A DNA stretch of 18,311 nt from Larix sibirica. Taxonomy: Eukaryota > Streptophyta > Pinopsida > Pinales > Pinaceae. Below, in pieces: positions 1 through 8,744 of the stretch. A program made the translations under genes and the position numbers. The stretch is from the NCBI GenBank assembly GCA_004151065.3, contig NWUY0300013867.1:7241-25551 (forward strand), read 5' to 3'. The notes under the pieces are model-generated. The model was not told where the DNA came from and ran no database searches. It worked only from the letters and a program-made list of their open reading frames with translations. The stretch's first letter is position 1, and each line of letters starts with the position of its first letter.

Positions 1-442
1 TATTAGTGAAAGCGTATGATGTATGGAAAACAAAAGCGAAGAAGAAAATTGCAAGCAAAAATGCAACCACAACAATAGGAGTGAATAAAAAAAATAGATT
101 CAACAAAGATGAGAATAAAAGTCCTGCTAAAAGTGGAACAGGAAATCTTAGGGACCTCCTCCTGAGATGCATATTCTCGCATTCTCATAAAGCATGGTGT
201 AGTATAACTTCTTCTTGCCCATCAATATTAATTAGGATACATAAGAAAATGCATGTGAATTATGATTGTAGAATAATGTCCTCTTTTTGCGAGGATAAAA
301 CAAATCTTTCACTTTCCTCTTCCTCTTCCTCGGTTGTACACAATTCTTCTTAATTTAAGTACATATCTTCCTCATGTATGTACATGATTTTTTAATTAAA
401 GGTTACTTTAAATATACCATTATTTTCACTAGTTTTAACTCT
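1..442. other. AT-rich intergenic DNA, no gene seen
   Basis: Reading frames here are short and low in complexity (lysine, asparagine and serine rich), with no recognisable domain. The only structure is a short CTTCCT-type hexanucleotide run near 312-331. I see nothing else to annotate. Confidence 0.6.
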
Positions 443-638
443 CCTATACATCCTTGATCACTCAAAATTGTTGAAAATTGTTAAAAGAGTAATACATATA
501 GAATCCTTTCCGGCATGAACCTCTTCGCATAACTCCTGTACACGGTCCTATACATCCTTGACTGCTCAAAATTGTTGAAAATTGTTAAAAGAGTTTAATA
601 CATATAGAATCCTTTCCAGAATGAACCTCTTCGCATAA
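443..638. repeat. Tandem duplication, unit about 104 bp
   Basis: The stretch at 443-532 recurs at 547-638. Both copies begin with CCTATACATCCTTGA, continue through CTCAAAATTGTTGAAAATTG and end with CCTCTTCGCATAA. The offset is 104 bases at the left and 106 at the right because the second copy has two extra bases after AAAAGAGT. A few substitutions separate the copies, so the duplication is not brand new. It overlaps no recognisable gene. Confidence 0.85.
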
Positions 639-1184
639 TCCACAAAAAAGGATCCTTCATTAAAGCCCCTAAATCCTAAGCAATTTACTTCCGTGTAGCC
701 TAAATATTTTATGTTGTAGTAAACATCCAACCAACCAAAGAAAACATATTTACTGTAAATAACTAAATACACCATGGAAATTACTTTGTTGTGGTACATA
801 TATCAAACAGTGAAAGCAAATTACTTCACTGTAGAACCGATGAATCTGATTTACTCTGCATATATTAAGATTCAAACAACCTTAAAAATTCAATTCTCTG
901 TAGATCTTGAATCTGAAACTTAATTCAAAATTAGAAACAAATTATCGTAGCTATTCTTACCTTTTTCTCTTCCAGCGTGTTGTAACCGAATATGGTGAGA
1001 CTCTCCTGAGTAGCTTGGCTTCTCAAACCCTCTTTGCTACATCTCAGATTCTTAAAACCCTCATGGGTGGGAATATATTCCCACAAGAAAGGCATAAAAC
1101 CATTTCCAAGTAATGCACTCATGTGGATCCCATTGGATTTTAGTAGTCCTTGTTTCCTCACTTTTATAATGAAAACAATCTCAA
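639..1184. other. Intergenic DNA, no recognised gene
   Basis: Two overlapping frames occur on opposite strands: 907-1113 on plus (68 codons) and 931-1263 on minus (110 codons). Neither resembles a family I know, and they largely mirror each other. The minus frame could be a fragment of an unrecognised repeat but has no motif I can name. Otherwise nothing is seen. Confidence 0.45.
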
Positions 1185-1386
1185 GGCGTCTTGACAAGTG
1201 TGGATGTTTAGAACCATCACACCATCGTTTTGATACTAAAAAGCATGCATGGAATCGAGACAAGTTGGATGCTCGTGCCTAGGAGTTAGGCGCCTTGAGC
1301 AGTGTGGACGTTTAGAACCATTGCACCGTCAGTTTGCTACTAAAAAGCATGCATGGAATCGAGACAGGCTGGACGCCCGAGCCTAG
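1185..1386. repeat. Tandem duplication, unit 104 bp
   Basis: Copy one (1185-1282) and copy two (1289-1386) align at a constant offset of 104 bases with no indel. Shared landmarks are GGCG at the left edge, TTTAGAACCAT, CTAAAAAGCATGCATGGAAT and GCCTAG at the right edge. Around ten to fifteen substitutions separate the copies, many of them C/T or G/A. The unit contains a GCATGC palindrome. No coding function is seen. Confidence 0.85.
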
Positions 1387-1441
1387 TAGTAATTCTGGAC
1401 ACAAATTAGGGAAGCCTTCCATGCTTGTCCTCTATAGGACC

Positions 1442-1492
1442 TGATGTCATCTAGCCACCACCCCTTGGAAGGGAAAAACGAGGATGACATCA
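1442..1492. repeat. Short inverted repeat, 10-bp arms
   Basis: TGATGTCATC at 1442-1451 is the exact reverse complement of GATGACATCA at 1483-1492, leaving a 31-base loop that contains CCTTGGAAGGG. It could be the edge of a mobile element or chance. Strongly AT-rich DNA begins just to its right. Confidence 0.5.
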
Positions 1493-1845
1493 ATGTTCTG
1501 CAACCAATTAGAATTTAAAAAAAAATATTTTTAATAATTAGATTTAATATAATATATTTAACATTATAGTCAAACTATAACTAAAGAAAATAACTTAGTT
1601 TATAGACCCAAATTAATAGGTACTCCACGATACATATATATCCCCTGTCAGGGACATAATAATTTGGGAATGGAAATTTTGAGTCCCTCTTCTTTTCCAC
1701 TGGCTTGAAATCTTTTGGAACCCTCAATGCAGCCTTCCCCTTTTAATGACGTTATGTTAGCTTATTCAAACTAATTCATGCACATCTTGCTAATGAATAT
1801 TGTTTGAAAAACTTGTCAAGCTTGATCCAAAGATTCACTTTGATC
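1493..1845. other. AT-rich spacer, no gene seen
   Basis: Long A and T runs dominate 1515-1620. No frame of note, no RNA gene and no clear repeat is visible in this stretch. Confidence 0.5.
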
Positions 1846-2275
1846 CATCCTTCGAAGGCTAGACCCGTTGCGTCTCTTTGAAAGGACATCCTTCAAAATC
1901 CCCAATAGACCATCAAGCCTCTTCGAAGGAATACCTTTTGAAAGGCCCTAATAGACCATTAGGCCTCTTCAAAAGTTTGAACCTCTTTTGAAGGATTTGC
2001 TTGATGGTAAAATCCATTGGGCCTATTTTGAAAGAACTCGATAGATTATGGAGCCTCTTTGAAAGGATATCTTTCAAAGGATTCACTTGATGGAAAATTC
2101 ATTGGGTCTATTTGAAAGTACATTTTTTGAAAATTCACCTAATGGAAAAGCCATTAGGCCTCTTCAAAAGTAATTCTTTTGAAAGGACCATATACTATAC
2201 TGTTCATTTGGCCTCTTCAAAAAAAACTTTTGAAAGGCCTCGATAGACAATAAAGTCTCCTTGAAAGATAGAATC
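1846..2275. repeat. Degenerate array of GAAAGG / CCTCTT motifs
   Basis: About nine loosely spaced units (30-55 bases apart) combine a CCTCTT or CCTATT core with a TTGAAAGG-like core, and often with a CCATTAGG- or CCATTGGG-like link. Two sites, 1956-1976 and 2151-2171, are an exact 21-base match. A perfect 9-bp inverted repeat, CTTTGAAAG / CTTTCAAAG with a 5-base loop, lies at 2057-2079. The units have diverged too far for a clean satellite, so this may be an old minisatellite or the internal repeat of a decayed element. No reading frame is maintained. Confidence 0.6.
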
Positions 2276-3130
2276 CCATTGAAAACAAAAATAAAAAAAA
2301 TTCCAAATTGTCCTCCATTCGAAACTATCACTTCAAATTTGCTAATGGGCTTGGACATTGGATGATAAAAAAGCCCACAGGCTTTGAATGTACTTCAAAA
2401 TCTAAGGATTTATGACTTAGAAGGGACATGCTCAATCATGGTATTTGGCTTGTGGCCACACCATCATACATACTTAACTCGAATTGTCTATACCTTTGAC
2501 AACTGATCTTGAATGCATAATGAATAGTTGAACCTAATACTTCTAAGGTTGTTCAAATATGTACAAAAACATGCATTTGGCTATTTCAACAAAGCTAGCA
2601 TGTAACATCATGCATTCACAAATTCCATTCAAAATTTACACATAAGCAAAACATAGTTTAACTTTAGAATTATAAATAACAATTCAATATAGAGATGGAA
2701 CACTTCTCTTTGAACAAGTTGGTCCAAGGAAATTGGCCACTAACGAGTAATTTTCCAACCAACCATAAGTAATCCTTCATGGATGATTTGTTGCACCAAC
2801 AACATTTAACTATAAGTGTTCAGTCGTTGAAAAGTTTCGGATTAATTCTTGAATGAACAAGTATTTAACAATTGTTTTCAATAATGGACAGGAAAAACCA
2901 TATACTAAAGCACCCATATGTTTAAACCATCCCAAAAACACTACTGGCATACATAATTGAGAGTCCATGATACAAAGAACATGGTCGCTCTAGAATCATA
3001 AACAAAGAGTTATCGAGTTGTGCAACATTGGGTGGAAGATCATCATGGGGTTGGATTCCAACCCGAACCAGTGCTTTTTCAAAAGAAAAACACTATTATC
3101 TTTTTCATTTCATCACATCTACTTTACTTC
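2276..3130. other. Intergenic DNA, no gene seen
   Basis: No recognisable coding region on either strand. The short frames at 2164-2358 (minus) and 3020-3252 (plus) are low in complexity and cross annotated boundaries. A small imperfect hairpin lies near 3070-3092 (GTGCTTTTT, CAAAAG, AAAAACAC). The duplicated block begins at 3131 in a CCCTCC plus T-run context. Confidence 0.5.
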
Positions 3131-3429
3131 CCCTCCTTTTTTTTTCCTTTCGGCATTCCTTTGCATCTCATGGGGCAATTGATAGTAAAGAAATCATTTA
3201 TATAAAAAAGAAGAGAAAGAATAAATCCAAAAATTTAATATGTAAAATGTGAAAGAATTAATTATTAAATAATAATAAAAGAGAATTTTTTTGTTAAAAT
3301 TATTAATCTCGAATTAATATTAGAAAAGGAAGAGGATTAATTCAAAAATACTATGAAAAGACAAGATTATATTATATTAATAATATGGATAAAAAGAATT
3401 AGACACATAGGCAAGAAGAAATATGAGTT
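3131..3429. other. AT-rich left end of block R, no gene
   Basis: After the opening C/T-rich run, this stretch is almost entirely A and T with many short stops. No domain is recognisable. The upstream part of LINE A may have decayed here, but I cannot show it. The same DNA recurs at 11289-11587. Confidence 0.5.
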
Positions 3430-3481
3430 ACATTAAAAGCTAAAAAAATTACAAAGAAAATTAAGATATGATCATCTAAGA

Positions 3482-4098
3482 AATGTTTTGCATACTCAAG
3501 GTTATTTGAGCCTTAATGATGTTGCTAATTCCATTCCTGCGATCATGGGGCTTCAAGCATGGAAAACAACTGAGGATCTATATCCCTAGAATGAGTTAGC
3601 TAAGAATTGGAGGAACTACACATATATGTTGCATCATAGTGCAATATTCTTACAAGATCGTGAAGATGAGCTCTTATGGATATGGAACAAGGCCATGGGT
3701 AGGCTCACTGCAAAACTAGGCTATGAAGCCTTATATGCAGATTTGTTGAATGAGGAAAGCTCCCGGTGGTGGAAATCGATATGGAAACAAGAATGTTTGC
3801 TCAAAATCAAATTGTTTGTATGGTTATCTCTTTCCAACAAAATGTTGACCTGGGATAATTGCCAGAAGAGAAGTTGGCAAGGCCCGAAATGATGTATTTT
3901 GTGCAAGACTGCTCCAAAATTGGTAAATCACCTTTTCCTAACCTACACTTACTCCAAAGTGGCCCTAGAGTGATGCTATTTAGTTTTTTAACTGCCCAGG
4001 TCTTTGGTCGATGGACTCTAGATGAATGCTTTCATAATTGGTTATCAAACAGGGTGTTGTTACCCTTTTCCTCTCTCCCTTTTTATGTCATCTGGAGA
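3482..4098 (+). pseudogene. LINE A ORF2 relic: zinc-binding (zf-RVT) region, first half
   Basis: The frame at 3626-3889 reads DELLWIWNKAMGRLTAKLGYE and then KIKLFVWLSLSNKMLTWDN. These are the landmarks before and inside the plant LINE zinc-binding domain (compare the family pattern K-V-K-x-F-x-W...R-L-x-T-x-D). The frame ends at TGA 3890-3892, where the family normally has Trp. Reading continues in frame as CILCK, the Cys-x2-Cys pair, and then NHLFL. The final Cys of the motif appears to be Tyr. Another stop (TAG) lies near 3587. After about 3975 the sense frame shifts by one base and continues to LPFYVIW, where the insertion begins at 4099. Function is certainly lost. Confidence 0.85.
4086..4098. 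repeat. Target-site duplication, left copy (TGTCATCTGGAGA)
   Basis: The 13 bases TGTCATCTGGAGA sit directly before the 11-T run that starts the insertion, and recur at 5525-5537 directly after it. The flanking bases differ (a at 4085, g at 5524). In the LINE A frame this sequence encodes part of the VIWR segment. Confidence 0.92.
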
Positions 4099-5524
4099 TT
4101 TTTTTTTTTGTAAGTAAGACAAACCTTATATTAGAAATCAAAAGGAAATTTACAATGATACTCCGATAAACAAAGCAGTAAAGCACTATTAGTAGTTTGA
4201 TTTTCAAACAACCCGACCGACTGCCTTTGTAGGAAAAAAAACAGTAATTACAACCCCCTTCCCCGAGGAGTAGCAACGAGCCCAAGCTTCATAACCGTCA
4301 TACAAGACCACTGCAACTAAGTTTCCCTTTCCCAAAAATAAGGCAGAAGACCAAATTAGATATCACCAACATATCCCAATTCCTACAGGTTGTTGCATAG
4401 CTTGACCTACCCATCATTCGCATTACAAAAAAGAGCCAAAGCTAGCCAAAAGACAGACAGAAAAACTAAGACTCATTACACCTGATAGATGGGCCAAAAT
4501 TTTTACCCATGGAAATTCCAGTTGCAGTGTTCCAGTCGCGAGCTCGAACGATCCCAGTAGTCATGTCACCCACTTGACCAACTTCACCACGCATCCCAGG
4601 AATTGAACTAGCCTCGCCCGCATGCATAGAACTAGGATGAGGTAGAAAGGAAATGCCAAGGTGGTGAGCTATAACATCCACCTTCTTGTGCATCAGCCGT
4701 AGGTCATTCCATTGTTCCTTCTAGAAGGAAATTGGAACCTTGTCCCCTTGCATCTTCGCATCCCGCTCTACCATCATATGACCCAATAAACCTTTGAAGA
4801 CCCATAACAGAGCTACAATCCTATCATACAGTGAGAGGCGAGCTTGAGTCGTACCTGGGTCACCAATACACGGCTCCAAGGCCTTAAATTCCTCCACAGG
4901 ATTCTCCAATTCCAAATTCGCCTAGAGGGATTGCTGGACAGCCTCCATCTCTTCCTGAATTACCGACGGAATAGTGACCTTATACATCTAGGCCGCATGA
5001 GCAACACGAAGCTGCTCATGGTTAACGTGTTTCTGGTCGTCCCCTCCCTTAGTCTCCTCAGGGATCGCCATATCATTCCTCCCTCTCGGTACCAGATTCT
5101 TTTGCGACCACCAAATTATTTGATTTACAGAAATGAAACCCCACGGATGTGGCTTCCATCCATCCTGGTCCGGGGATTTGTAGCCCATCGTAATCTCCAT
5201 GGTAATCACACCAACATCAGTGTTAATGGAACCGCCTTCCAACCTCGTCACACAATGATTTCCCCCTAACTCAGATTCATCGCCTCCCATATTTACCTGA
5301 CTGTCGTACCAACCACCACCTCTTGCCATTACAAGCGCATTGAAGTGAACTCAAATCCCTATACCAGGTACCTCCCACTCCATCCTCTAATACAACTTAC
5401 TAAACCGAAGCTTTTATGCGCTACCCCTCAAACACACGGCTCTTGTCAAACACGTGGCTCCCCCTCCTCGCCATGTGCTACCCTGCCTTTATCATGTCCG
5501 AATTTATGCCACTCGCATCCAGGG
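4099..5524 (-). mobile_element. Poly(A) retro-insertion nested in LINE A (copy 1)
   Basis: A 1426-bp insertion on the minus strand. Its poly(A) tail appears as 11 T at 4099-4109, and it is bounded by a 13-bp target-site duplication. Removing it with one duplicate (1439 bp) reconnects the LINE A frame: frame 1 before and frame 0 after agree exactly with a 1439-base shift. It is visibly richer in G and C than its surroundings. Read on the minus strand it has about 195 bases of leader, a 287-codon relic frame, about 356 bases of trailer with AATATA (a polyadenylation-signal-like hexamer) 17 bases before the tail, then poly(A). These are hallmarks of LINE-mediated target-primed reverse transcription. 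It may be a processed host mRNA copy or a 5'-truncated LINE; I cannot decide. Confidence 0.88.
4466..5329 (-). pseudogene. Unidentified 287-codon relic frame in the retro-insertion (copy 1)
   Basis: Three segments, 5329-4988, 4987-4722 (itself broken once) and 4720-4466, lie in one reading frame. They are separated only by TAG codons at 4988-4990, 4922-4924 and 4721-4723, and the frame closes with a fourth TAG at 4466-4468. All three internal stops could come from CAG by a single C to T change. The first ATG (MARGGGWYDSQ) lies eight codons after an in-frame TGA, so it is a sensible start. The N-terminal part is Gly- and Asp-rich. The middle (EEMEAVQQSL, then RLSLYDRIVALLWVFKGLLG) and the following KEQWNDLRLMHKKVDVIAHH look helical, perhaps a short coiled coil. 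I do not recognise the protein and assign no function. Confidence 0.6.
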
Positions 5525-5537
5525 TGTCATCTGGAGA
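5525..5537. repeat. Target-site duplication, right copy (TGTCATCTGGAGA)
   Basis: An exact match to the 13 bases at 4086-4098. LINE A coding sequence resumes here, reading VIWRIWLTRN. Confidence 0.92.
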
Positions 5538-6106
5538 ATTTGGCTTACAAGAAATAGAATGATTTTCGACAACAACGAAGGATCCAACGAGTATAGTTTG
5601 GAAAATATGTGCTACCTTCAAGGAAAGGATCCAACACAATCACTCAATCAAGAAAATAATTTTAAAAGAACCTATGATTAACTATAATACTGCTTAGGGC
5701 TTCTTCGATGGTGTAGGTCAAGGTCAACCCGGTTTGTGTGGCTTAGGTGCAATCCTTCATCTAGATAAACTCACAGCTTCTTGTTAAAATACGACACATG
5801 ATTTGGCACAAATAATAGAGCCGAGGTCACTGCCTTCTAGATCCTCATGCGATTTGCAACTGAAAAGGTATAGTCTCTTTACAAATCTTTGGCAACTCAA
5901 AATTGGTGATGGATTGGTGTAACAATCGATGCATTATCACTAATCTAGCATTGTCTCTTTTGCTAGATAGGATATCGACGGTAAAAATAGTTTTCCAATG
6001 TATTTCGTATGAGCACATTTGTAGAGAATTCAACTCAAAGGCAAATGCTTTGTCCAAGAAAGTTATTAATCTACCTAAGAGTACTCTTCAAATTCATGAA
6101 CAATAG
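5538..6106 (+). pseudogene. LINE A ORF2 relic: RNase H domain, second half
   Basis: After the insertion the text RIWLTRNRMIFDN matches the W-x-x-W...RN...F-D linker that precedes RNase H in plant LINEs. RNase H itself is spread over shifted frames. FFDG with the first Asp (codon 5707-5709) and GTNNRAEV with the Glu (5823-5825) are kept. The GDS motif is GNS (AAC at 5894-5896), and the final A-D-x-L-S-K is ANALSK (AAT at 6044-6046). Two of the four metal-binding carboxylates are therefore lost, both by changes that look like G to A. Stops and frameshifts break the frame as well. The domain ends with HICREFNSK and a stop near 6106. Confidence 0.85.
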
Positions 6107-7087
6107 CATGATAAGTTGTTACTTATGATCAAGCATAGGTTGATATAAGATGCCTGAAGAACTTAGGATTGTGATGGTAATTTTTGTTGTCTATGTGATT
6201 AGGAGGGGTTTGTTTCCCTCGAGGGACCCTTTCCATTCAATACTAGATGAATGAATTAAAGAAGTTAGGAATTAACTAAAAAATACTCTCTTTTATGTGA
6301 AGATCTTATCTTTCTTAGAAGGCTCTAAAATACAATTTAACTAGAAAATAAGTAGTAATCAAACTTATATTATATAATTATTTTAAGAAATAAAATTATA
6401 ATACTAAATGTATATTATTACTAAAATTTCGTTTATAATTTTATAATTTTATTATTATTGACAAAAATAATCATTTTATCATAATCTATATATTCAATCT
6501 TCATGTTCATCCTTTATTATTATTATTTTATATAGCGTTTCCTTATGTTTTTGAAAGTGAAACATGATATAAATAATTTTTTTTTTTTTTGAATTATCAC
6601 ATATGAAAAATGGTAAAGTAATTAATTATATAAAAGTTTATCATTTATAATAAATATGTTTACTAAAATGAAAGTGAAATATGATATAAATAAAAAATAA
6701 TTAATTTTTTTTGAAGAAACATGATATAAATAAAAAATAATTAATTTTTTTGAATTATCACATATGGAAAGTGGTAAAGTAGTAGTAGTAATAATAATAG
6801 TAATTGATTAAGATTACAAGTTAGTATAAAGTATATAAACTTAGTAGTATGTGGGATGATAATAAGAGAAATTACAAAAGTTATTAAATATTTTTTTATC
6901 ATTTTTAATGGCATATGTCAAGAGTGGAAGTTTACCTCTTATGACCATCAAGCCATCATTTCATTTTAGTAGCATGGTTTTGATTTGATTTGATTTGAAT
7001 AATAATGATGATGATGAGTGAGCTTACATTCGTAGATAAAAGTTAGTGATGGCTTATCTTCATCACAATATTACATTTGAGTTATAA
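6107..7087. other. LINE A 3' end then AT-rich spacer with small repeats
   Basis: About 6107-6290 is the LINE A trailer (GGGGTTTGTTTCCCTCGAGG is a recognisable landmark). From there to 7087 the DNA is very AT-rich and has no gene. The short repeats inside it are listed separately. Confidence 0.55.
6552..6782. repeat. Local direct repeats in AT-rich spacer (copy 1)
   Basis: The segment 6552-6620, from TGAAAGTGAAACATGATATA to GGTAAAGTA, recurs in expanded form at 6669-6781. The right part contains a further internal duplication: ATGATATAAATAAAAAATAA occurs at 6681 and again at 6721 (offset 40). The anchor GAATTATCACATATG is present in both outer copies. This looks like stepwise slippage or duplication in low-complexity DNA. 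Two simple-sequence tracts follow: AGT/AAT trinucleotides at 6778-6803, and TTTGA pentamers then AAT/GAT at 6978-7017. Confidence 0.75.
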
Positions 7088-8275
7088 TTTTTTTTTCCAG
7101 AAGAAAAAAGCTTCTTACTATTCATTAAATGAATCAAAGAAACTAGAATATTTCAGTTCCACTGATAGAAACAATATGCCTATAAATCGTTACAAACAAC
7201 CATACAGATAACAATAGTGTTAAGAGTATGGATAAAAAAACTATAACTCATCATTACGAATAATCCCTGACATCAAAATAAGCTTTTGATTGTTCAACTT
7301 ACTATAATAACCAATCATATAATCAAGGAAAAAAACCAAAAAACAGTAATCCATAAATTGTTAAATGTTCAATATAGCCGAAGATTGAGGTCTTAAAAAA
7401 GGATGTGGTTGCAAAATCCAAAAAGTTGTGCCCATCCCTCCTCCAAATACATCCCTACTTTGGAGAGAAAGTCAGCTTTCTCATTGAAAGACTTGGCAAC
7501 ATGAGTGTAGTGTATCTCATCAAAGCAATTGATATGGTCTTGAACACGACATTGCCAATGAGCCAATAGAGGGATTTGAAGACGTTGAACCCCTTTGATC
7601 CAATTCACAATAGTAGTGGAGTCCCCAACTAATTGTAGCGAACATAGCTCCTTTCTCTTGGAAATCACCAAATCTCCCCAACATGCTAAAATTTTTGCAC
7701 GTGTATTTGTACCTGAACCGCAGCCCAAACACGATTCGAAATGTAGACCTTGATTTATCAATAGGTAAATGCTCGCGCCACAAGAACTACCTTGTTTTGC
7801 CCCATCAAAAAAGGCCACTGGCACATGTGAAAGAAATTGAGGGTACCGAACAGTAGCAGGGAGTGGCTTTGATCTTCCCACAAGGGCACTTGTAACAAAA
7901 AAAGACACAAAACTAACTGCCCCTTGCATTGAAAATATTGAATCATCAAACATAATCGAGTTCTGATACTGCCATAACCCCCACACAAAATGTGTGGGAA
8001 AGGATATATGGAGTCGATAGTGGCAATGCCAATGTGAGAGGTTTTCATCCAATGTGCAAAATGACCGATGTCCCGCAACCTGTAGCTTAGTAGAGACATC
8101 ATCCCAAACTTGTAATGTGACAGAGCACTGTGCAAAAATGTGGTCCACAGTTTCAGCTGCCGAGTAGCAAAAGGGAAAACCAGTCACATCATGACCTCCC
8201 CGATGCCAATAGTTTTCACGAGTGAGGATGCCCTTACAAATCTGCAAAACTGCAAAAAAGCTAAATCCTGTAAAT
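7088..8275 (-). mobile_element. LINE B: 5'-truncated L1-type LINE (copy 1)
   Basis: A minus-strand LINE fragment whose poly(A) end is the 9-T run at 7088-7096. Next comes about 295 bases of 3' untranslated DNA, then the coding frame 8247-7393, which opens near 8275. It has the same zinc-binding plus RNase H architecture as LINE A but clearly different sequence, so it is another family or an old relative. Similarity stops at about 8275 in AT-rich DNA, as expected for 5' truncation. I could not find a convincing target-site duplication, so the right boundary is approximate. Confidence 0.82.
7393..8247 (-). CDS. LINE B ORF2 C-terminal fragment: zinc-binding domain and RNase H (copy 1)
   Basis: An open frame of 284 codons; its first codon is TTG, and the frame is open upstream to about 8275, so this is a truncated piece rather than a true start. 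Residues 2-48 match the reverse transcriptase zinc-binding domain (ICKGILTREN, then C27, H36 and C41). The first Cys of the C-x2-C pair is Phe24. Residues 87-102 are the usual W-x-x-W linker. RNase H spans about 144-272: FFDGA (D148), GTNTRA then K185, GDS (D209) and KADFLSK (D259). The catalytic Glu expected at 185 is Lys (codon 7695-7693, AAA), which should abolish RNase H catalysis. There is no sign of a promoter. It is most likely an unexpressed relic despite the open frame. Confidence 0.8.
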   Translation of the reverse strand: MQICKGILTRENYWHRGGHDVTGFPFCYSAAETVDHIFAQCSVTLQVWDDVSTKLQVAGHRSFCTLDENLSHWHCHYRLHISFPTHFVWGLWQYQNSIMFDDSIFSMQGAVSFVSFFVTSALVGRSKPLPATVRYPQFLSHVPVAFFDGAKQGSSCGASIYLLINQGLHFESCLGCGSGTNTRAKILACWGDLVISKRKELCSLQLVGDSTTIVNWIKGVQRLQIPLLAHWQCRVQDHINCFDEIHYTHVAKSFNEKADFLSKVGMYLEEGWAQLFGFCNHILF

Positions 8276-8744
8276 TATTTAAAAAACCATAATGGATTCA
8301 TTTTAAATTAAAATTTATCAAACATTACTAAGAGCAATCAACTCTCTTGAATTTTTTATATGTAAAAGATTTAAAATAACTATTTTATAATTGAAATAAT
8401 ATAATGTTTTTATACTTTAAAAAAAATCCAAGTTTAAAATAATTTTATAGTCATTAATATAATTCATACATTATTGTGAAAAAGTTCACATTAATATAAA
8501 ATAGCTTAATAAATATATATAAATTATGTTTATAATAAAGTTTCATTTCAATTTTTAATATAATTATTTTGTATGGTGCCTACTTTCAACTACCAACGTA
8601 CAATTCAGCAAATAATTTTAAAGTACTAAAGTCAAGTTAGGTAAGAGGATAAAAATGTCAGAGATAATATCTTTTAAAATATTTATTTATTACAAAATAA
8701 TAATTTCAATATTTTGATTTTAAGTTAATAACGTAGTGATAATT
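8276..8744. other. AT-rich spacer, no gene seen
   Basis: A/T-dominated DNA with frequent stops in all frames, lying between the truncated end of LINE B and LINE C. No RNA gene or regulatory element is recognisable. Confidence 0.55.

Larger units (their letters stand above)
3430..6290 (+). mobile_element. LINE A: decayed L1-type LINE, 3' part, interrupted (copy 1)
   Basis: This is the 3' end of a plant L1-type non-LTR retrotransposon. It keeps the region after the reverse transcriptase core, the reverse transcriptase zinc-binding domain (3626-3965) and RNase H (about 5699-6085), then about 180 bases of 3' untranslated DNA. The polymerase core itself is absent or unrecognisable. The element is split at 4098/5525 by a minus-strand retro-insertion. 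Several stops and at least one frameshift make it inactive. The left limit is approximate because similarity fades into AT-rich DNA, and no target-site duplication for LINE A was found. Confidence 0.85.

Noticed and set aside
6-353. 115-codon plus-strand frame near the window start
   Set aside because: Low-complexity Lys/Asn/Ser composition, no domain, overlaps other random frames. It looks like chance in AT-rich DNA.
931-1263. 110-codon minus-strand frame as a possible gene
   Set aside because: No recognisable family, overlaps a plus-strand frame of similar quality and runs into a tandem duplication. Kept only as a note.
4844-5269. 141-codon plus-strand frame inside the retro-insertion
   Set aside because: It is antisense to the coherent minus-strand relic frame, whose orientation agrees with the poly(A) tail.
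6778-7017. Microsatellite tracts as a CRISPR or satellite array
   Set aside because: Only simple trinucleotide and pentanucleotide runs; no spaced repeat units.
7520-8135. Two further minus-strand frames (7520-7783 and 7758-8135)
   Set aside because: They are shadows of the LINE B zinc-binding/RNase H frame in another register and carry no motifs.
7088-8275. Target-site duplication of LINE B
   Set aside because: I compared the DNA left of the T run with 8255-8300 and saw only AT-rich chance matches of a few bases.
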